From Mariannaea sp. PMI_226 (Eukaryota > Ascomycota > Sordariomycetes > Hypocreales > Nectriaceae), in NCBI GenBank assembly GCA_024336345.1, contig JANFOG010000011.1:248001-312000 (forward strand): a stretch of DNA of 64,000 nucleotides, written 5' to 3'. The translations under genes were made by a program, and so were the position numbers. The notes below the pieces were generated by a model that was not told the DNA's origin, did not search any database, and saw only the letters and a list, made by a program, of their open reading frames with translations. This document shows, one piece after another, positions 25,097 to 37,440 of this stretch. Within the stretch, counting starts at the first letter, position 1, and every line of letters begins with the position of its first letter.

Positions 25097-26780
25097 ATGG
25101 CGACCCCTTCGGTAATCCCCGTCAACGCCCAGCGGGATACCGTTGCCCGTATTCACCGTATGACCCGTGGAAACCGCAGTCTCTGGTATCAGATGACTGT
25201 GCTGCAGCAGCCCGAGCGTGCTCGCGCATGTGGTTCTGGAATGAAGGGTAAGCAGTTCAGATTGAAGGCCACCAAGGTGCAAATAGCACTTGAGCCGTAC
25301 CCGTCATGATTGATGAGCATTTTGACTGACCTTGTATCTGCGTATAGCGAACAGCGACCGACGGCCCGTTGACCCGCCTCCTGTTGTTGAACTCCGAATC
25401 ATCGAGGGCCCCAATGTCGAGGAGGGCAAGGACATCACATTCGATTACAACGCCAATTTCTTCCTCTATGCCAGTCTCGAACATGCCCGCCCCATTGCTC
25501 ATGGTCGTGTCCAAACTCCTGGTGCCACTAATCCACCCATCCTGACAGGCGTCCCTGCTTCTGGTATGGCTTACCTCGATCGCCCTACCGAGGCTGGATA
25601 TTTCATCTTCCCTGATCTTTCTGTGAGACACGAAGGCCGATATCGCCTTACCTTCAGCCTGTTTGAGACTACCAAGGAGGAAAAGGATTTCGACCTTGAA
25701 CCAAGCGATGGCGACCTCCCACCAGGTGTTGACTGGCGAATGGAGATTAAGACACTTCCTTTCAGTGTCTTCAGCGCCAAGAAGTTTCCTGGTCTGATGG
25801 AGAGCACCCAGCTCAGCAAGACTGTGGCCGATCAAGGATGCCGAGTCCGAATTCGACGTGATGTTCGTATGAGAAAGCGTGACGGCAAGGGTGGAAGTGG
25901 CTTTGATCGTCGTGAAGAAGGTTACGCTCGTCAAAGAACAGTAACTCCCGCTGCCGAGGATCCTCATAGTATCCGGGCCCGATCCCTAAGCAACTCTAGC
26001 GAGCATCGCGCTCCCTATCCTGAACCCCAACGCAGGCCATCAATCATCGAAGCATATCACCCACCACCACCTCCTCCACCACCTTCTTACGAGCAATCAT
26101 CATCTTCTGGATCCCGACATCTGTCGTTCGGTGACCCATCCGCTCCTCAATATTCTGCTCCTCGCCAGTACGCACCTCAGGCTCCCCCACAACTAACACC
26201 GATCTCCACCAACGGCCCCAACACACCATCAAGCCACTCGCCATATGCAAAGCCAGATGGATATGGATTCTCTAATCGCCTACCTCCTTCTTGTCCATCC
26301 CCTGCACCGCCAGCCAAGCAAGAGACGTACGATCGACGACAATCCAGCAGCCACTACGTGCCTCCATCACCTTCCGTTTATTCCGACGGTCACTCTCGAA
26401 GAGACTCCCAGCACTCATACCCACCCACTCCCGTTGCTCCTCATCCCCCACGCCTACAGATTCCTCAGATCCAGACCCAGCTGCCGACCCAACTTCCAAC
26501 CCTACCTCCTCTAATGAAGATTTCCTCACTGATGTCGCCTCTCCCACCCATTGAAGCGCAGGTAGACCCAGCCCCTGAACCGCCTGTTACTTCTACTGGT
26601 GGCAAGCGAAAACACGAAAGCGTCTTCTCCCAGAGTACCCGACCACTGTACAATGGTCAGCGTCAGATGGATCCCCACTACAGCGGCGTTCGTCGTGGTG
26701 TCACACCCGAACCTGATCAAGGCATGTACTCAAGAGCAGATGGCAAGATAGGCGTCGTGGCGTTCAACCAATATCACTAG
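25097..26780 (+). CDS. veA: Velvet-family regulator VeA (VEL1/VE1)
   Basis: Global regulator linking light, development and secondary metabolism. VeA enters the nucleus in the dark and forms the velvet complex with VelB and the methyltransferase LaeA. Two exons, 25097-25247 and 25348-26780, give 527 residues. The intron has a GTAAGC donor and GTATAG acceptor and falls in the codon between Lys50 and Asn52. The N-terminus has the VeA signature [31 protein letters not shown] and [14 protein letters not shown], with basic residues suited to the bipartite nuclear signal. The velvet domain continues through [32 protein letters not shown] and [33 protein letters not shown]. The C-terminal half is Pro/Ser/Gln-rich (a run of eight prolines, then SQST and YNGQRQ), as in VeA PEST-type tails. 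A TTATTTAAAA element at 25032-25041 may act as a weak TATA box. Confidence 0.96.
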
Positions 26781-28804
26781 GGGACGAATTGCGTTCTCAC
26801 CTCAAAAAGGAATGGCTTTGTTGGGCCGGTACCGATATGGCGTTCTGGCGATGTGTATTTCTATCCTCCCAAAAGCTCGTAGGGGATGGACGCACGAGCA
26901 AATCTTGGTTGAAGGAGTTTAGGCGCAGTGTGCTTTCTTTCTTGCCTTTAAGGCTCTCTGCCCACTTTTCGTGCCGACATGGTGCAAAGAACGATTCATG
27001 GAACCCAGCAATGGGGTTATCTCGAACTATCGCATCATTTTTTGTTTTCCTTCTAGAGCAACTTCGGCCGTGTTTTCGTCATTAAAGGACAAAGACGACA
27101 GACGTACCATGACCAGCGGACACGATCATTCACATCTGACATTTTGATTTACAATTTCCTAGCGTATACATAACACTCATTCTTTGAACTTATTTTCTTA
27201 TTTTGTTTTTCTTTTCTTATTACTACAAACACTTTAAACAGTCTCGACAACACCAAACAAAAAAGACTATTAAAAAAAACTTGTCGATTGCGTGGAGGAT
27301 GACCACGATCTGTTTCTTATGGGTCTATCGTCGGCTGTCGAATACGTCCAAGGGCGTTTTTTCTGAGGTGATGAGGACATGGGAGCGTGCTGTTCAAAAG
27401 TCACGAATTATCCCAACATGGAATTCATTGCCAGGATTTATTTACTTTTTTTTTATTTTTATTTTTACCTTTTTGATGGGAGTCTTGACTGGGTAAATGG
27501 GTTTTCTTCCTTTTGGAGACAGTAATTTACAAGATTTTGAGAACTGACTTTGACTGTCCCGACCCCTTGCATCGTAAATTGACTGGTACATATGTGATTA
27601 TGATGAACTGCATTTGCACAAAGAATCAAATAGCCGACGTTGCTTATGTTTGAGTTTACTGTACCTCATAAAAGTGATAGCCTCCAAACATTGATGAGGT
27701 AATTAATAGTGACTCTGCTTGATTCAACAATCGCCTTGTTTCTCTATCTTCTACCTCCTAGTGAGAGATGGATTGAGACATGTAGAAAAAAAGGGGGCAA
27801 TATGATTGACCCACGCATGCTTGTTTCAGGGGCTTGTTGTAAAGTCATTGTAAGTATGGAGCCTATACATCAATGATTCTGCCATGTGAGAAGTCAGCTG
27901 TAACTTAAGTGTTATTGCTATATTTTAGATGGTATCTTGGAAAATGCACACATCAATCGAGAAATGCAATACTGCCTGAATATTGCTCAAGTGATTGAAG
28001 AATGGAAGGTGATTGGTATGCGGCGTAAGGGACAAGCAACCGGCCGAATTGAACTTTGATGAAACAGAAAAAATATCACACGTTGCAGTTTTCTCGGGAC
28101 GAGAATGAATACGGAGACATTAATTACCGGACAGCTCAATGTACGGCCTCCCTGAAGCCCTCAGATTGATTAATTATGTCAACTAGCATACTGCATTATT
28201 GTGCATTCACACCAAGCCGACATTTTATAATGATTGCCAATTAGGTAAGGTGAGTTTATAGAGTTGACAGGGCACCTGGCCCGTGCCTGCCTCCCACTGA
28301 ATGAAAGACGAAACCTCCAGTCTGGAAGGGGAAGGAATGGCCCCATTGTTTTCTGCAAGGTACGTACTGCTGTCCGCCGCCGTTGCCGTTCCAGTGCCCA
28401 TTGCTGACCCGCCCCCAGTCACCGTCCGTGCCTTGAAGAGTGCCTTCCTTCCGTTGCTGTGGTGAAATCACGTGGCGACGGCAGCATCAACAAAAGAAAG
28501 ATGCCCACCTCGATGGTCACCTCCTAGCCTGGGACACCCTGCTCTTCAACCCTACTGTGTGATACAGATTTAAGCTGTTTGGCTGTTGTGTACGAAGCAA
28601 AACGAAAGTTTCCATGCAAGAATTGAACGTCACAGACGGCCTGAACACATCGCACACCATAGATACATTTACGCACTCACACCACTGACACGCACTTACA
28701 CGCAACTTACGCCCTTCCTATCAGCACAATCGAACTTATTCATCCACGCGGAGACCAATTCCATACTCTACGATTCGGTTTCCTAGCAGAAATAATTCGG
28801 CGAA
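26781..28804. other. intergenic, veA 3' flank and next promoter
   Basis: About 2 kb, T-rich directly after veA and AT-rich from 27500 to 28200. No gene supported. Confidence 0.5.
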
Positions 28805-30322
28805 ATGGGTCCGCCGCGCACCCGTCGAGCCCGCAGTGTGAACCCGAGTCGATTCCATGAAGGATCCATGAATGACCGGGTATCAGCTGCGCCGCCCGTC
28901 CAATTCCTCGATCCCAACGAGCGCGAAGAGCTCGAACGGCCCGTTTCACGGTCGCATTCAAGACCTATCAGTGACGACTGGGCTGAGAAGCAGGTCAAAA
29001 AGGGACGTCTCCTTGGGCAAGTGTGGGAGGAAGTTCGTGGGCGCCTGGGATTTCGAAGAGACGGCGAAGAAGGTTCCCGAAGAAGAGAGCGCAGTCGGAA
29101 GGGAGACAAAGAAGACGGTCATCGAGAGAGGTCAAGGCTCAGAAGTCGCTCCAGAGGGAGGGATCGATCAAGAGGTCGAGATGAAAAGAAAGTCGAGAGT
29201 CTCAAGAAAGAGGAAGAGAAGGCTGACACGGCTCGCGACAAGGTGAAGGAAGAAGCCCAAAAGACCGAGATGCCGACACGGGAAGACATCTTGGCCAACT
29301 ATCATCATCTCGTTGCCACGGGCTTCTTCTCTTCTCATGCTATTCAGTCCACCCGCCAACCTCATCCAAGCCCAAGCCTCCCAAGTGGTGCGGCAACACC
29401 CTCCTCGAAAATACCACTCAAGGCCCAAACCGATCGCGTAAATGCCTCCTCAGCTCCTTCTCGCTCAGCCACTCCTCAACCTCACCGCCCCCGAGCAACT
29501 GCACCATCTCCTCGTCCTCGATCACCCGGCGCCAGATCTCCAACCTCGCAAAATCGCAGCGCAGAGCCACCAGCAGCTACGTATGACCAGCTTGTCTCCT
29601 CGGGCTTTTTTTCTCCCCCAGCGTATCCAGGTATCGGCAAAGCCTCGACCACACCTGCAGTAACAGCAACAAAAGGTACCGCCGCTCCAGCACCTACGGT
29701 TTACTCAACTCGATCTACTCGCGATTATCTTCAACCTCCAACTCCGAAATGGACTCCCCGGGCAGGGACTGTATCCCCATCTCGTGCACCTTCTCCAATT
29801 CCATCTCCTGGGAGTGTCTCATCCCGGGGAACAAAACGTGCCGCAGCTGATGTCCCTAGCGACGGTGAAGACAAGGAGAATGCTGCGCAAGACCCGCCAA
29901 CCCCGCAGCGGAAGCTTCGAAAAACAGCGTCTCGCGACATTGGTCTACCGAAGCTTCGTAATGTGGCATCTCGCCGGGCCATGGCTCCTAGGCGAAGCGT
30001 CTCTGGCCCCAGTAGCAATACTAGGGAGTCGAACCTTGCTCGGCGCGTCCTTGGTCGATTCCCAGGCGCAACTTCTAAGAACAATATGGATAATGCCGAT
30101 CGTCAGCGAGGCACACCTAGACGCTCCGTCTCAGGCGCAGCGAAGGCTGTATCACATGAATCGGGCTATTCTCGCGTGCTACGCTCACGAAAAAGCGCCA
30201 AGGAAGCGTTGCGATCGGGGAAGAACGCAAACCGAGCTCCTGAAGCCCACGCAGTTTCACAAAAATTTGTCACCTGTGAGGATCGAGAGAATGGAGCACC
30301 ATATCTCACTATCCGCTTCTAA
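28805..30322 (+). CDS. Unrecognised basic RS-rich protein with KEN box and duplicated GFFS motif
   Basis: I do not recognise this 505-residue protein. It is a single open exon with ATG at 28805 (AAATGG context). It begins with a basic stretch (PPRTRRARSVNPSR). Residues about 95-135 form an Arg/Ser and Lys/Glu-rich block like RS domains, followed by a charged region likely to be helical. A short motif occurs twice: NYHHLVATGFFSS near 164-176 and TYDQLVSSGFFSP near 258-270, pattern Y-x-x-L-V-x-x-G-F-F-S. The middle is Pro/Ser/Thr-rich with many S/T-P sites. A KEN tripeptide (357-359, in DGEDKENAAQ) and an RxxL (413-416) could be APC/C degrons. The tail is strongly basic. A nuclear, cell-cycle-regulated or chromatin/RNA-linked role is inference only. 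It lies downstream of veA on the same strand. Confidence 0.75.
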   Translation: MGPPRTRRARSVNPSRFHEGSMNDRVSAAPPVQFLDPNEREELERPVSRSHSRPISDDWAEKQVKKGRLLGQVWEEVRGRLGFRRDGEEGSRRRERSRKGDKEDGHRERSRLRSRSRGRDRSRGRDEKKVESLKKEEEKADTARDKVKEEAQKTEMPTREDILANYHHLVATGFFSSHAIQSTRQPHPSPSLPSGAATPSSKIPLKAQTDRVNASSAPSRSATPQPHRPRATAPSPRPRSPGARSPTSQNRSAEPPAATYDQLVSSGFFSPPAYPGIGKASTTPAVTATKGTAAPAPTVYSTRSTRDYLQPPTPKWTPRAGTVSPSRAPSPIPSPGSVSSRGTKRAAADVPSDGEDKENAAQDPPTPQRKLRKTASRDIGLPKLRNVASRRAMAPRRSVSGPSSNTRESNLARRVLGRFPGATSKNNMDNADRQRGTPRRSVSGAAKAVSHESGYSRVLRSRKSAKEALRSGKNANRAPEAHAVSQKFVTCEDRENGAPYLTIRF

Positions 30323-31921
30323 GAGGTGCCGTTCATACCTCAGTATTGGAGACAATCTTTATGGGGTTCACTTTTGAATCGAGAGTAGGTCTTTGGAATC
30401 ACACACTTTTGTTGGTACGTTTAATGGCGAAAAAGGGGGGTGTAAGAGGGGTTGGGCAACACACGCTTGGCTCTGACGACGACGACGACGAACGATATTT
30501 TATACGTCTTACGATCCTGTCGATTAGTTCCAGTTGTTTTTTCATGACTGCAAAAATGGGACTTGCGTTTGTGTGATTTACGACATGGTAATTGTCGTGT
30601 TATGCCCATTCGAGACAAATCTTGTCCGTGATGGCCATGTTTTACACCACGCTTTTAATGCATTATGATAGGAGCACTTGGGTTTGTTTTATTTTCTTCA
30701 TTTTTCCAATTCTTCATGAACGGTCTCTTGCTGCCTTGCAAATGAGATGAGATATGCATTTTGGGTTCCGGATTTTCTGGGGCTTCATTCAAGCCCTATG
30801 GTTTCCACTGGGCAATGTTTTTGGGAAATTTTGTTGGAATTGGGGAGGAGGGTTCTGATTGTCTTTTTTTTTTTTTTGGTTCTTAGTTCCCCTGGCACTA
30901 GCTTGTCCAGAGAGGATGATGCAAAGAATGGAATGGGGACATTTTCTTCTGGCCCCAAATGTCTACGAACGGTCAGGTCAACTTTATAAGGGTGTTAGGA
31001 GTGAGATGAATGCCAATATTTCTTACTTATCGTTTGCCATGGCCCTTGACTTGATATGAATGACCAAATCAATACCACCTACCAGAAAAGGAAAATGTAC
31101 ACGCATGCTGGCTGATAGACGAGTTTTCCATTCAACTCACAAGGGGGACGGAGTATCCATCTATATATTATGACGTGTGAGTACTTCCCTTAACTTGTGG
31201 TTTCCTTGTTTCAATAAAACGTTGTTTATTATTTATATATACAAATCTCTTGAACTGACCGTGTCAGAAAAAAAAAGTCCACGTTTCCATTTCCCATTCC
31301 GGTCCGACCGGTAATCATACTATTGATAAAAAAAAAAAGAAAGGCATCGTCAAATCTCTGCTCCGAATAAAACAAAGAAAAAGAAGATAGTGAGGGTTTA
31401 ATCAGACAAATCCTGATACACCTTCCTATCCCAGTCTCTGCCCAGTCTCCCTCAATCTTTATGCCACAAGTTTGGTTAAACGCGATAACACCTCCCTCCG
31501 ATTTGCAATCAACACCAATTCACACTCCCAAGAATCATCAGCGCCAATGAATAAGTAGACCAAAGTTCGGTTGGCATATTATGGTCAGAGCTCACAAAGA
31601 ACGATTCTGACTTGTATCATTGAATCCCTCCCAAGCATATACGAAGTGACATCACCCTTCCCATACCATGAGAGGTGAATATAAGAATAACAAAACCTCT
31701 GGTTCCTTTCTGAGGTTCAAAAGAAGAGAAAGCAAAGAGCCCCGGTCATCATGACAAAGTGAGAAAAAAAAGTAGCAGCAGTGTAAAACATTTATGGCAG
31801 ATGTCGTAAAAGTCAGCTAGCTTGCAGGCAGCAGGCCTCGAAATCCGAACATGGTCAAGGTCGATCATGCTGCGCGTAGAAAAAAGGTGAGAATGACCAA
31901 GTTTGCTCAAACAAATAACGA
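30323..31921. other. convergent intergenic region
   Basis: About 1.6 kb between the stops of the RS-rich gene and the MGA2-type gene. AT-rich 3' flanks; no gene supported. Confidence 0.5.
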
Positions 31922-34900
31922 CTATTGCAACTCGACAACCTGGTTAGGCACGACTTGCTGGTAGAGCTGATGGGTCTTGTTGATACCGCCCTGTACGAAT
32001 GAACGAGCGAACGCAAAGGCAAAGGGAAACAGCGAGGGGAATGAGCTGTATATCGCCATGGCCACCACAACCAGAAGCAAAGGAATCTACAACTTTGTTA
32101 GTATTGCAACATGATCATACTGATGTGTACAACTTACCCAGACAAAGAACAGCTTGCGGTCACTGCTGAGTCTCTTCATCTTCACCTCATGCGCGGCAAG
32201 AAACTGTTCCTGCTGCTCCTTGGTGATGGCATTCTTTCGGCCAATCGTCAGTGTGTTGGGTATGAGGGTCTTCGTTTCTGCCGGTTCTGATGTCGTCGTC
32301 GACTGATCGTATAGATTTGCGCACTTCATATCAGCCTCAGCCTCGGCTGCAGCCTGGGCGGCAGATGCTTGCTTCGTATCAAGATCCTTCTGGTGGCAGA
32401 TTTCGTCGTAAGCGGGAGGAGCGTCTTCGCTTGATTTGGTCGGCTCTTCCCAAGTTTGAGTAGGCTGCTCGTTGCCCCGTCCAGGCCAAGCGCCCATGGC
32501 AGGCATCAGCTGCTGCATCCGTTGCTGAAGAGCTTGATAATCGGGCATTTGGGGGAAGTGAGGTAGGTTTTGGAAGTGCAAGGCCATTGTCTGCTGGAAC
32601 TGCTGAAGCTGTTGTTGGACCTGTTCCTTGAAGGCGGCAGTCAACGCGAGAGCAGGACCGGGGATATCCTCCTCTCGCTCGTTGGTATTCTGGCGGTGGA
32701 GATTAGGTCGCTCTCGATCTTGTCGGAAACCACTGGCTCTTCTCATACTCAGATAGGCATCCTCATCCGGGTCCTCATCCTCAAAGTCCCCTGAGGTATA
32801 TTCTGGACTTTCTTCGCTTGAATCATTCGACAAGGGTTCCTGGTGTGTTTGAACCTTGGTCATAGGCTCCCACAAGGATCGGAGAGATGTAGCACTGCTT
32901 GCTCTGCTATGAAGCGAACCACCACTACGAGTTCGAACATGTCGCTCAGATCGTCGGATAGCACGAAGGACTCCGCGAGACTGTGCAACGTCGGCGGCAG
33001 TGAGACCAGACAGACTTCGTATAGCTGGATCAGCACCGTTGAGCATCAACCTGCGCACGATCTCTGGATGATTGTGAATGGCAGCCATGTGAAGAGGCGT
33101 GAAGCCACCATTGTCGAGCGCGTCAGGGTTAGCTCCACGTGCGAGCAGAGCCGCCACAAACCTATGATAGCCAAGAGAACAAGATAGATGTAGCATGGTG
33201 TGACCAGTTGGTCTCCTGAGATCCAGACGGGTTCTGTGAGTGCTATCGTCAAGATCGATGAGGTCTAGGCACTTGAGGAGCTGAGATTCGAGATGGGCGT
33301 ACGGCGCATGATTGAACATTTGGGCGCCGCCAGGGGTTGGACCACCCGAGGAGCCACCAGACCAACCGGAGCTGCCATCGTTCAGAATCCTTCGAGCCAG
33401 ATCACTAACATCAACCATCTGGCCAGACATCTTATGGCCAAGGACAGACAAAGCTGTCCTAATGAGCTTGTCTTCGTTATCATCAATATACTTGAAGAAT
33501 GGAGGCTGCTTGCCCATAGGGAAAGTCTGCGCAGCTGCCGTATTTTGGTGCTTGAAGGTCACTGGAACAGGTCCTGCCACAGGTGAAGGAGGAAGCAAGC
33601 AAACAAGTGAAGACTCGCCCCAATAAGTGGTTGTAGTGGCTTTCTGGTCACCGAACCATACTTCCAGCCCCTGGAAGAAGGCGGCGCCCAAAACAGTCAC
33701 CTCAATACCTCCAATCTTAGGACCTTCACTTGGGATGATCTTGTGAATGACTGGAGGCACGCGGGTTTGGTTCATGCTGATAGGAAGTGCGAAAAGGTTG
33801 CCATTCAAGGTGTGGTTAAACTGACTTTGCGCAGCCGCATTCACAGTGTTCCCGAGGCTGTTGGGACTAGGTGCTCGGCTTGGATGGTTCGATGTAGGCG
33901 CCGAGTACAATTGGGCCATGGCCAAGTTGTCCATGCTCGCAGAACGATTGTTGCCAAAAAAGTTCGACTGATCATTGCTACCAGGGGTAGGAGGTCCGGT
34001 AGCAAACAAACTGTTCTGCTGTCCGAAAATGGCATCAGCTTGCGAGAAGGCGTTCAAGTTTGGTGTGAAAGGGGATGTGGCGGTGGATAGCTGGTTGTTC
34101 GTCGTCTGAGGAGAAGGTGAGGTATCGAGACGGGTCATAGTGAGTCCGTTGGGCACCCTCGACGAGCTTGCCTTTCTCTTCTTGGTCATAGGTCCCCCGA
34201 GAGTAGGCGAGGCAGGGCGAGATAGCACTCTGGCAGCAGCGCTTGTGGGGGTGGTTTTTCCAGACGGAGGGGGATATGTCACCTGTGAATTCCGGTGCTG
34301 CATACTCGAAAGATCGCTGCTGGAGGGGGACATGGTGAAGGCGCCGTTAGTGGGAGGGAGGAGACTTCCGGCATCAATGGACTGTTGAGGAAGGTTTGCT
34401 GGCACTACCGCAGCAACGGAAGCCTCCGGTATTGAAGGCTGCGTTGAGGCATGGGCCATTGGGTGAGTCTTATGATCATCGGTGATCATAATGGGGTTTG
34501 ACATGGCCTGAGCAATAACATTATCTTGGTAGTCCTTGATTGTGAAGATGACGTTGAAGCCCATCTTCTCTCCATGATGTCGGCAGTAGCATGCAATGCG
34601 CATTGGAGCGTCAACCTGCATAGCACCATTGGACACCATCGGATCAGCGCATCCGGTTGGATCCATGACGCCGCTAAGTGGCTGCCATTCTTTCACCTCC
34701 TGTGTGTTGAATACGATAACACGCCGCTCCTCATCTTGGCTCCAGAGCTTTTCTTCATCAGGCTTTTTTATCTTCTTTCGAGCTGCCCTTTTGCGCTCTC
34801 GAGTTATACAGCCAGGGCAGATCCGCACCTCCCCACCAACCTGAGGGGAGTTCTCTTCATCATCAGAGGGGGGCAAGTAGTCTTGAGGGTGAGAAGCAGC

Positions 34901-36190
34901 TCGTTCAAGGGCCTTCGTCTTCCTATCGGGTCCATCCATCGCACTAGTACATACTAGCGAGACAAAAAGTTCTAGCATATCTGGCGACCTTTGTGCTGCG
35001 GGTTTCGCGAGGAGTTTGGGCTTTGAAATTGTGTGGGTGGGCAGGTGAAGTTTAGTAATACCAGGAGGAAGCGGTGTCATCGTTAACTTAATCGGAATCT
35101 GTGTTTCGACACGAGACTTTAGGGGAGTAGGAAGGATTCTAAGCTCGCACCGGCCAGTAAAATTGTAGGCAGGTGGTGTGGGCATTGCCATTTGTTGTGG
35201 GATTGACATCGGTTGGTTCATCTGACGGCCGAAATCAAGGGTATTAGTAGTAGTATTGGGAAGGCTCTGTAGCCTTGAAGGTGTGGTGCCATTTGGCCAC
35301 AGAGGGTTGGCACCGATAGATCTGGCGAAATCTGATCCCCCATTGGGGGAGGGAGAGTTGAAGATAGCCGTTGGCGACCCAACATGGCTCATCACCATGT
35401 TGGACATGGGGGATACCTCGCGGGAGCCAACTGTCTTAGCTCCACTGATGGACGATGCTACTGAATATTGCTTGAAAGTCGTTAATATTACAAGGGGCGA
35501 GACCTGGTGTGGGTAATTTTTACATACCGATGCGGCTTTCTGGTGGCCCTGGACGGGCCTTTTGGGTTTTACTGTCTTCTTGGGCTTCTTTGGTGTAGAT
35601 TCGGACTTGACAGGGCTATTGGTTTTGATGGCGGTCATCTCGGGTGAAGCAATATTGGGTTGGGCTCCATTCGCTGTCTCAGGACTACCTGACGCACTCT
35701 CGAAATCGAAGGATCTGTCCATGAAGCTATCGTCGTGGTCGAAGCCATACAAGCCATCCAAAGAGGTGGGGTCGGCATCGCGGCCGAAAGCGAAAGCGGC
35801 ATCATCATCGGCAAAGGTACCAAACGCTGAGTTTCCCCATTCCATCTTGATATCACCGTCATCCATCATTGCATCGGCGGTAGTAGCGGGTGTCTTGGAG
35901 GATGTGGAGCTGCCGGCACGTTTCGAAGAAGCGGTCTCAGAGGACGAGTCAGGGTAAGAGCCGTTGGGAGAGTCTGGGAGAGGGCCGGTGGACAGTTCTT
36001 GTGGTGAGAGAAATGCCTTGTGATCACCAGCACCTAGAGATTCGAGGCTTTGAAGAGTATCTGGGCTATTTGAGAAGTCGAAGAGGTTGTTGGCGCCAAA
36101 CTCGTCATCGGAAAAATCGTTGAATTCGCCGCCCGACATAGCAGCACCAGCGATGAGAGGGCTGCCGGGGCCTGTAGCAGCGGGTGTCAT
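31922..36190 (-). CDS. MGA2/SPT23-type membrane-anchored transcription factor
   Basis: Homologue of yeast Mga2/Spt23, ER-anchored activators of the delta-9 fatty acid desaturase OLE1 that are freed by Rsp5- and proteasome-dependent processing when membranes are too saturated. The N-terminus is acidic and Ser-rich. The conserved SPT23/MGA2 region carries CELRILPTPLKSRVETQIPI and CPGCITRERKRAARKKIKK. An IPT/TIG domain starts near residue 800 (PPVIHKIIPSEGPKIGGIEV). Ankyrin repeats follow (GHTMLHLSCSLGYHRFV, GGFTPLHMAAIHNHPEIV, SGLTAADVAQ). The last exon completes a C-terminal membrane helix (FFVWIPLLLVVVAMAIY). Exons as I read them: 36190-35528, 35470-32138 and 32086-31922, giving 1386 residues. 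The last intron (GTAAGT, GTTGTAG) is certain. The 57-nt intron 35527-35471 (GTATGT donor, TTCAAG acceptor) is in frame and less certain; retention gives 1405 residues. Confidence 0.9.
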
Positions 36191-37408
36191 GACCAGAGAA
36201 GCGAGGGCTATAGTGACCCTGAGGGCCGCTGAATTGTGAATGGAAGGATGTAGTTGAACCAGATCAATTGAAGTCGGTGTCGCAGGTCACGGTTCACAGT
36301 CGGTGACGGTGCAGGCGCGCGGGGGGGTTTTCGGCGATCGCCGCAGGACGCATGGACACGAAAACAACTCGACGGGGGTGAGGAGATATTCGCAGTGATC
36401 GAAAGGAAAATCGAGGATACAGAAATGCGGTTGTTGGTTTGCAGCGAGCCCTAGCCAGCCTTGCCCGTCTGGAGGGGGGGAGGAGAGCAAGCGTCGGTTG
36501 AGGCGGGCGGTGATGGATGGGATGAGAGAGGCTTCGAGAAGAAAGGCGTGGCGGCGGTTGGGGCAGACGTAGGAAAATGCCCCTAGGAACGCACGCGAAC
36601 ACACAGTGGGGACTGGGCTGGTCGGTCAGAGGTCGAAAAAAAATCAGCCAGACGGTCAGAACCGGGGAAAATTAGATTAAAAATGTCGGGATTTAAGCCG
36701 GCGGCTGTAGTTAATAAATATCCGGTGAAACTTTGGATAGAGAGAAGGGGGGAAGAATAACAAGAATCGGGGAGAGAAAATCGAAGTCGGTGTACGTACA
36801 GTAGCACGATTAACAGTTGGGATAATTTACGGGAAAGAGGTAGGGAGGCGATTCGTACGTACCTGCACTGGGCGACATACGGATACAGTATGGAGTACTC
36901 CGTCCAGATTTGCACACTACTGTAGTTTGAGAGGCCACTATTGCCCAAGAGACCAGAGGCGAGACGAAAGGGAACGGCTCTGAGCCTAGTTGGAAGAGTG
37001 GAGTGGTTTTGCTGGAGTCGTCCTTGACGTCTCCTTGGCTGGTGTGGCCCTGGCTTTGGCCGTCGCCCTGCTCAGACTTTCCAGGTTCTGGGGTGTAGAC
37101 TATACATCCATCTCTACTGGCTGCTACCTATCTCACCTTACTCCAGCTGCGAGTTGCAAGGTGGAAAGGGTTTGGCTTGAGGGATGCAGGGGAAAATATA
37201 ACCAAACAGGACGACGATGAGAGGAGAAGTATACAGCTTTTGCCAAGAGTTGCGTATCCATTCGTGCCAGGAGAGCAGCCGAGGAGGGTGTGTGCAGTCA
37301 CTGTGAAGGTAAGTGACTGCCCATGGGAAGCACTCCGGAATCGCAGTACAAAGTACCTTTGCACAAAGGTACCACACAAGAAAGGTTCGAAGTAATTAAT
37401 ACATCTTT

Positions 37409-37440
37409 TGTGTGTGAGTGTGTGTGTGTGTGTGTGTGTG
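37409..37440. repeat. (GT)n microsatellite
   Basis: GT dinucleotide repeat with one GA interruption. Confidence 0.85.
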
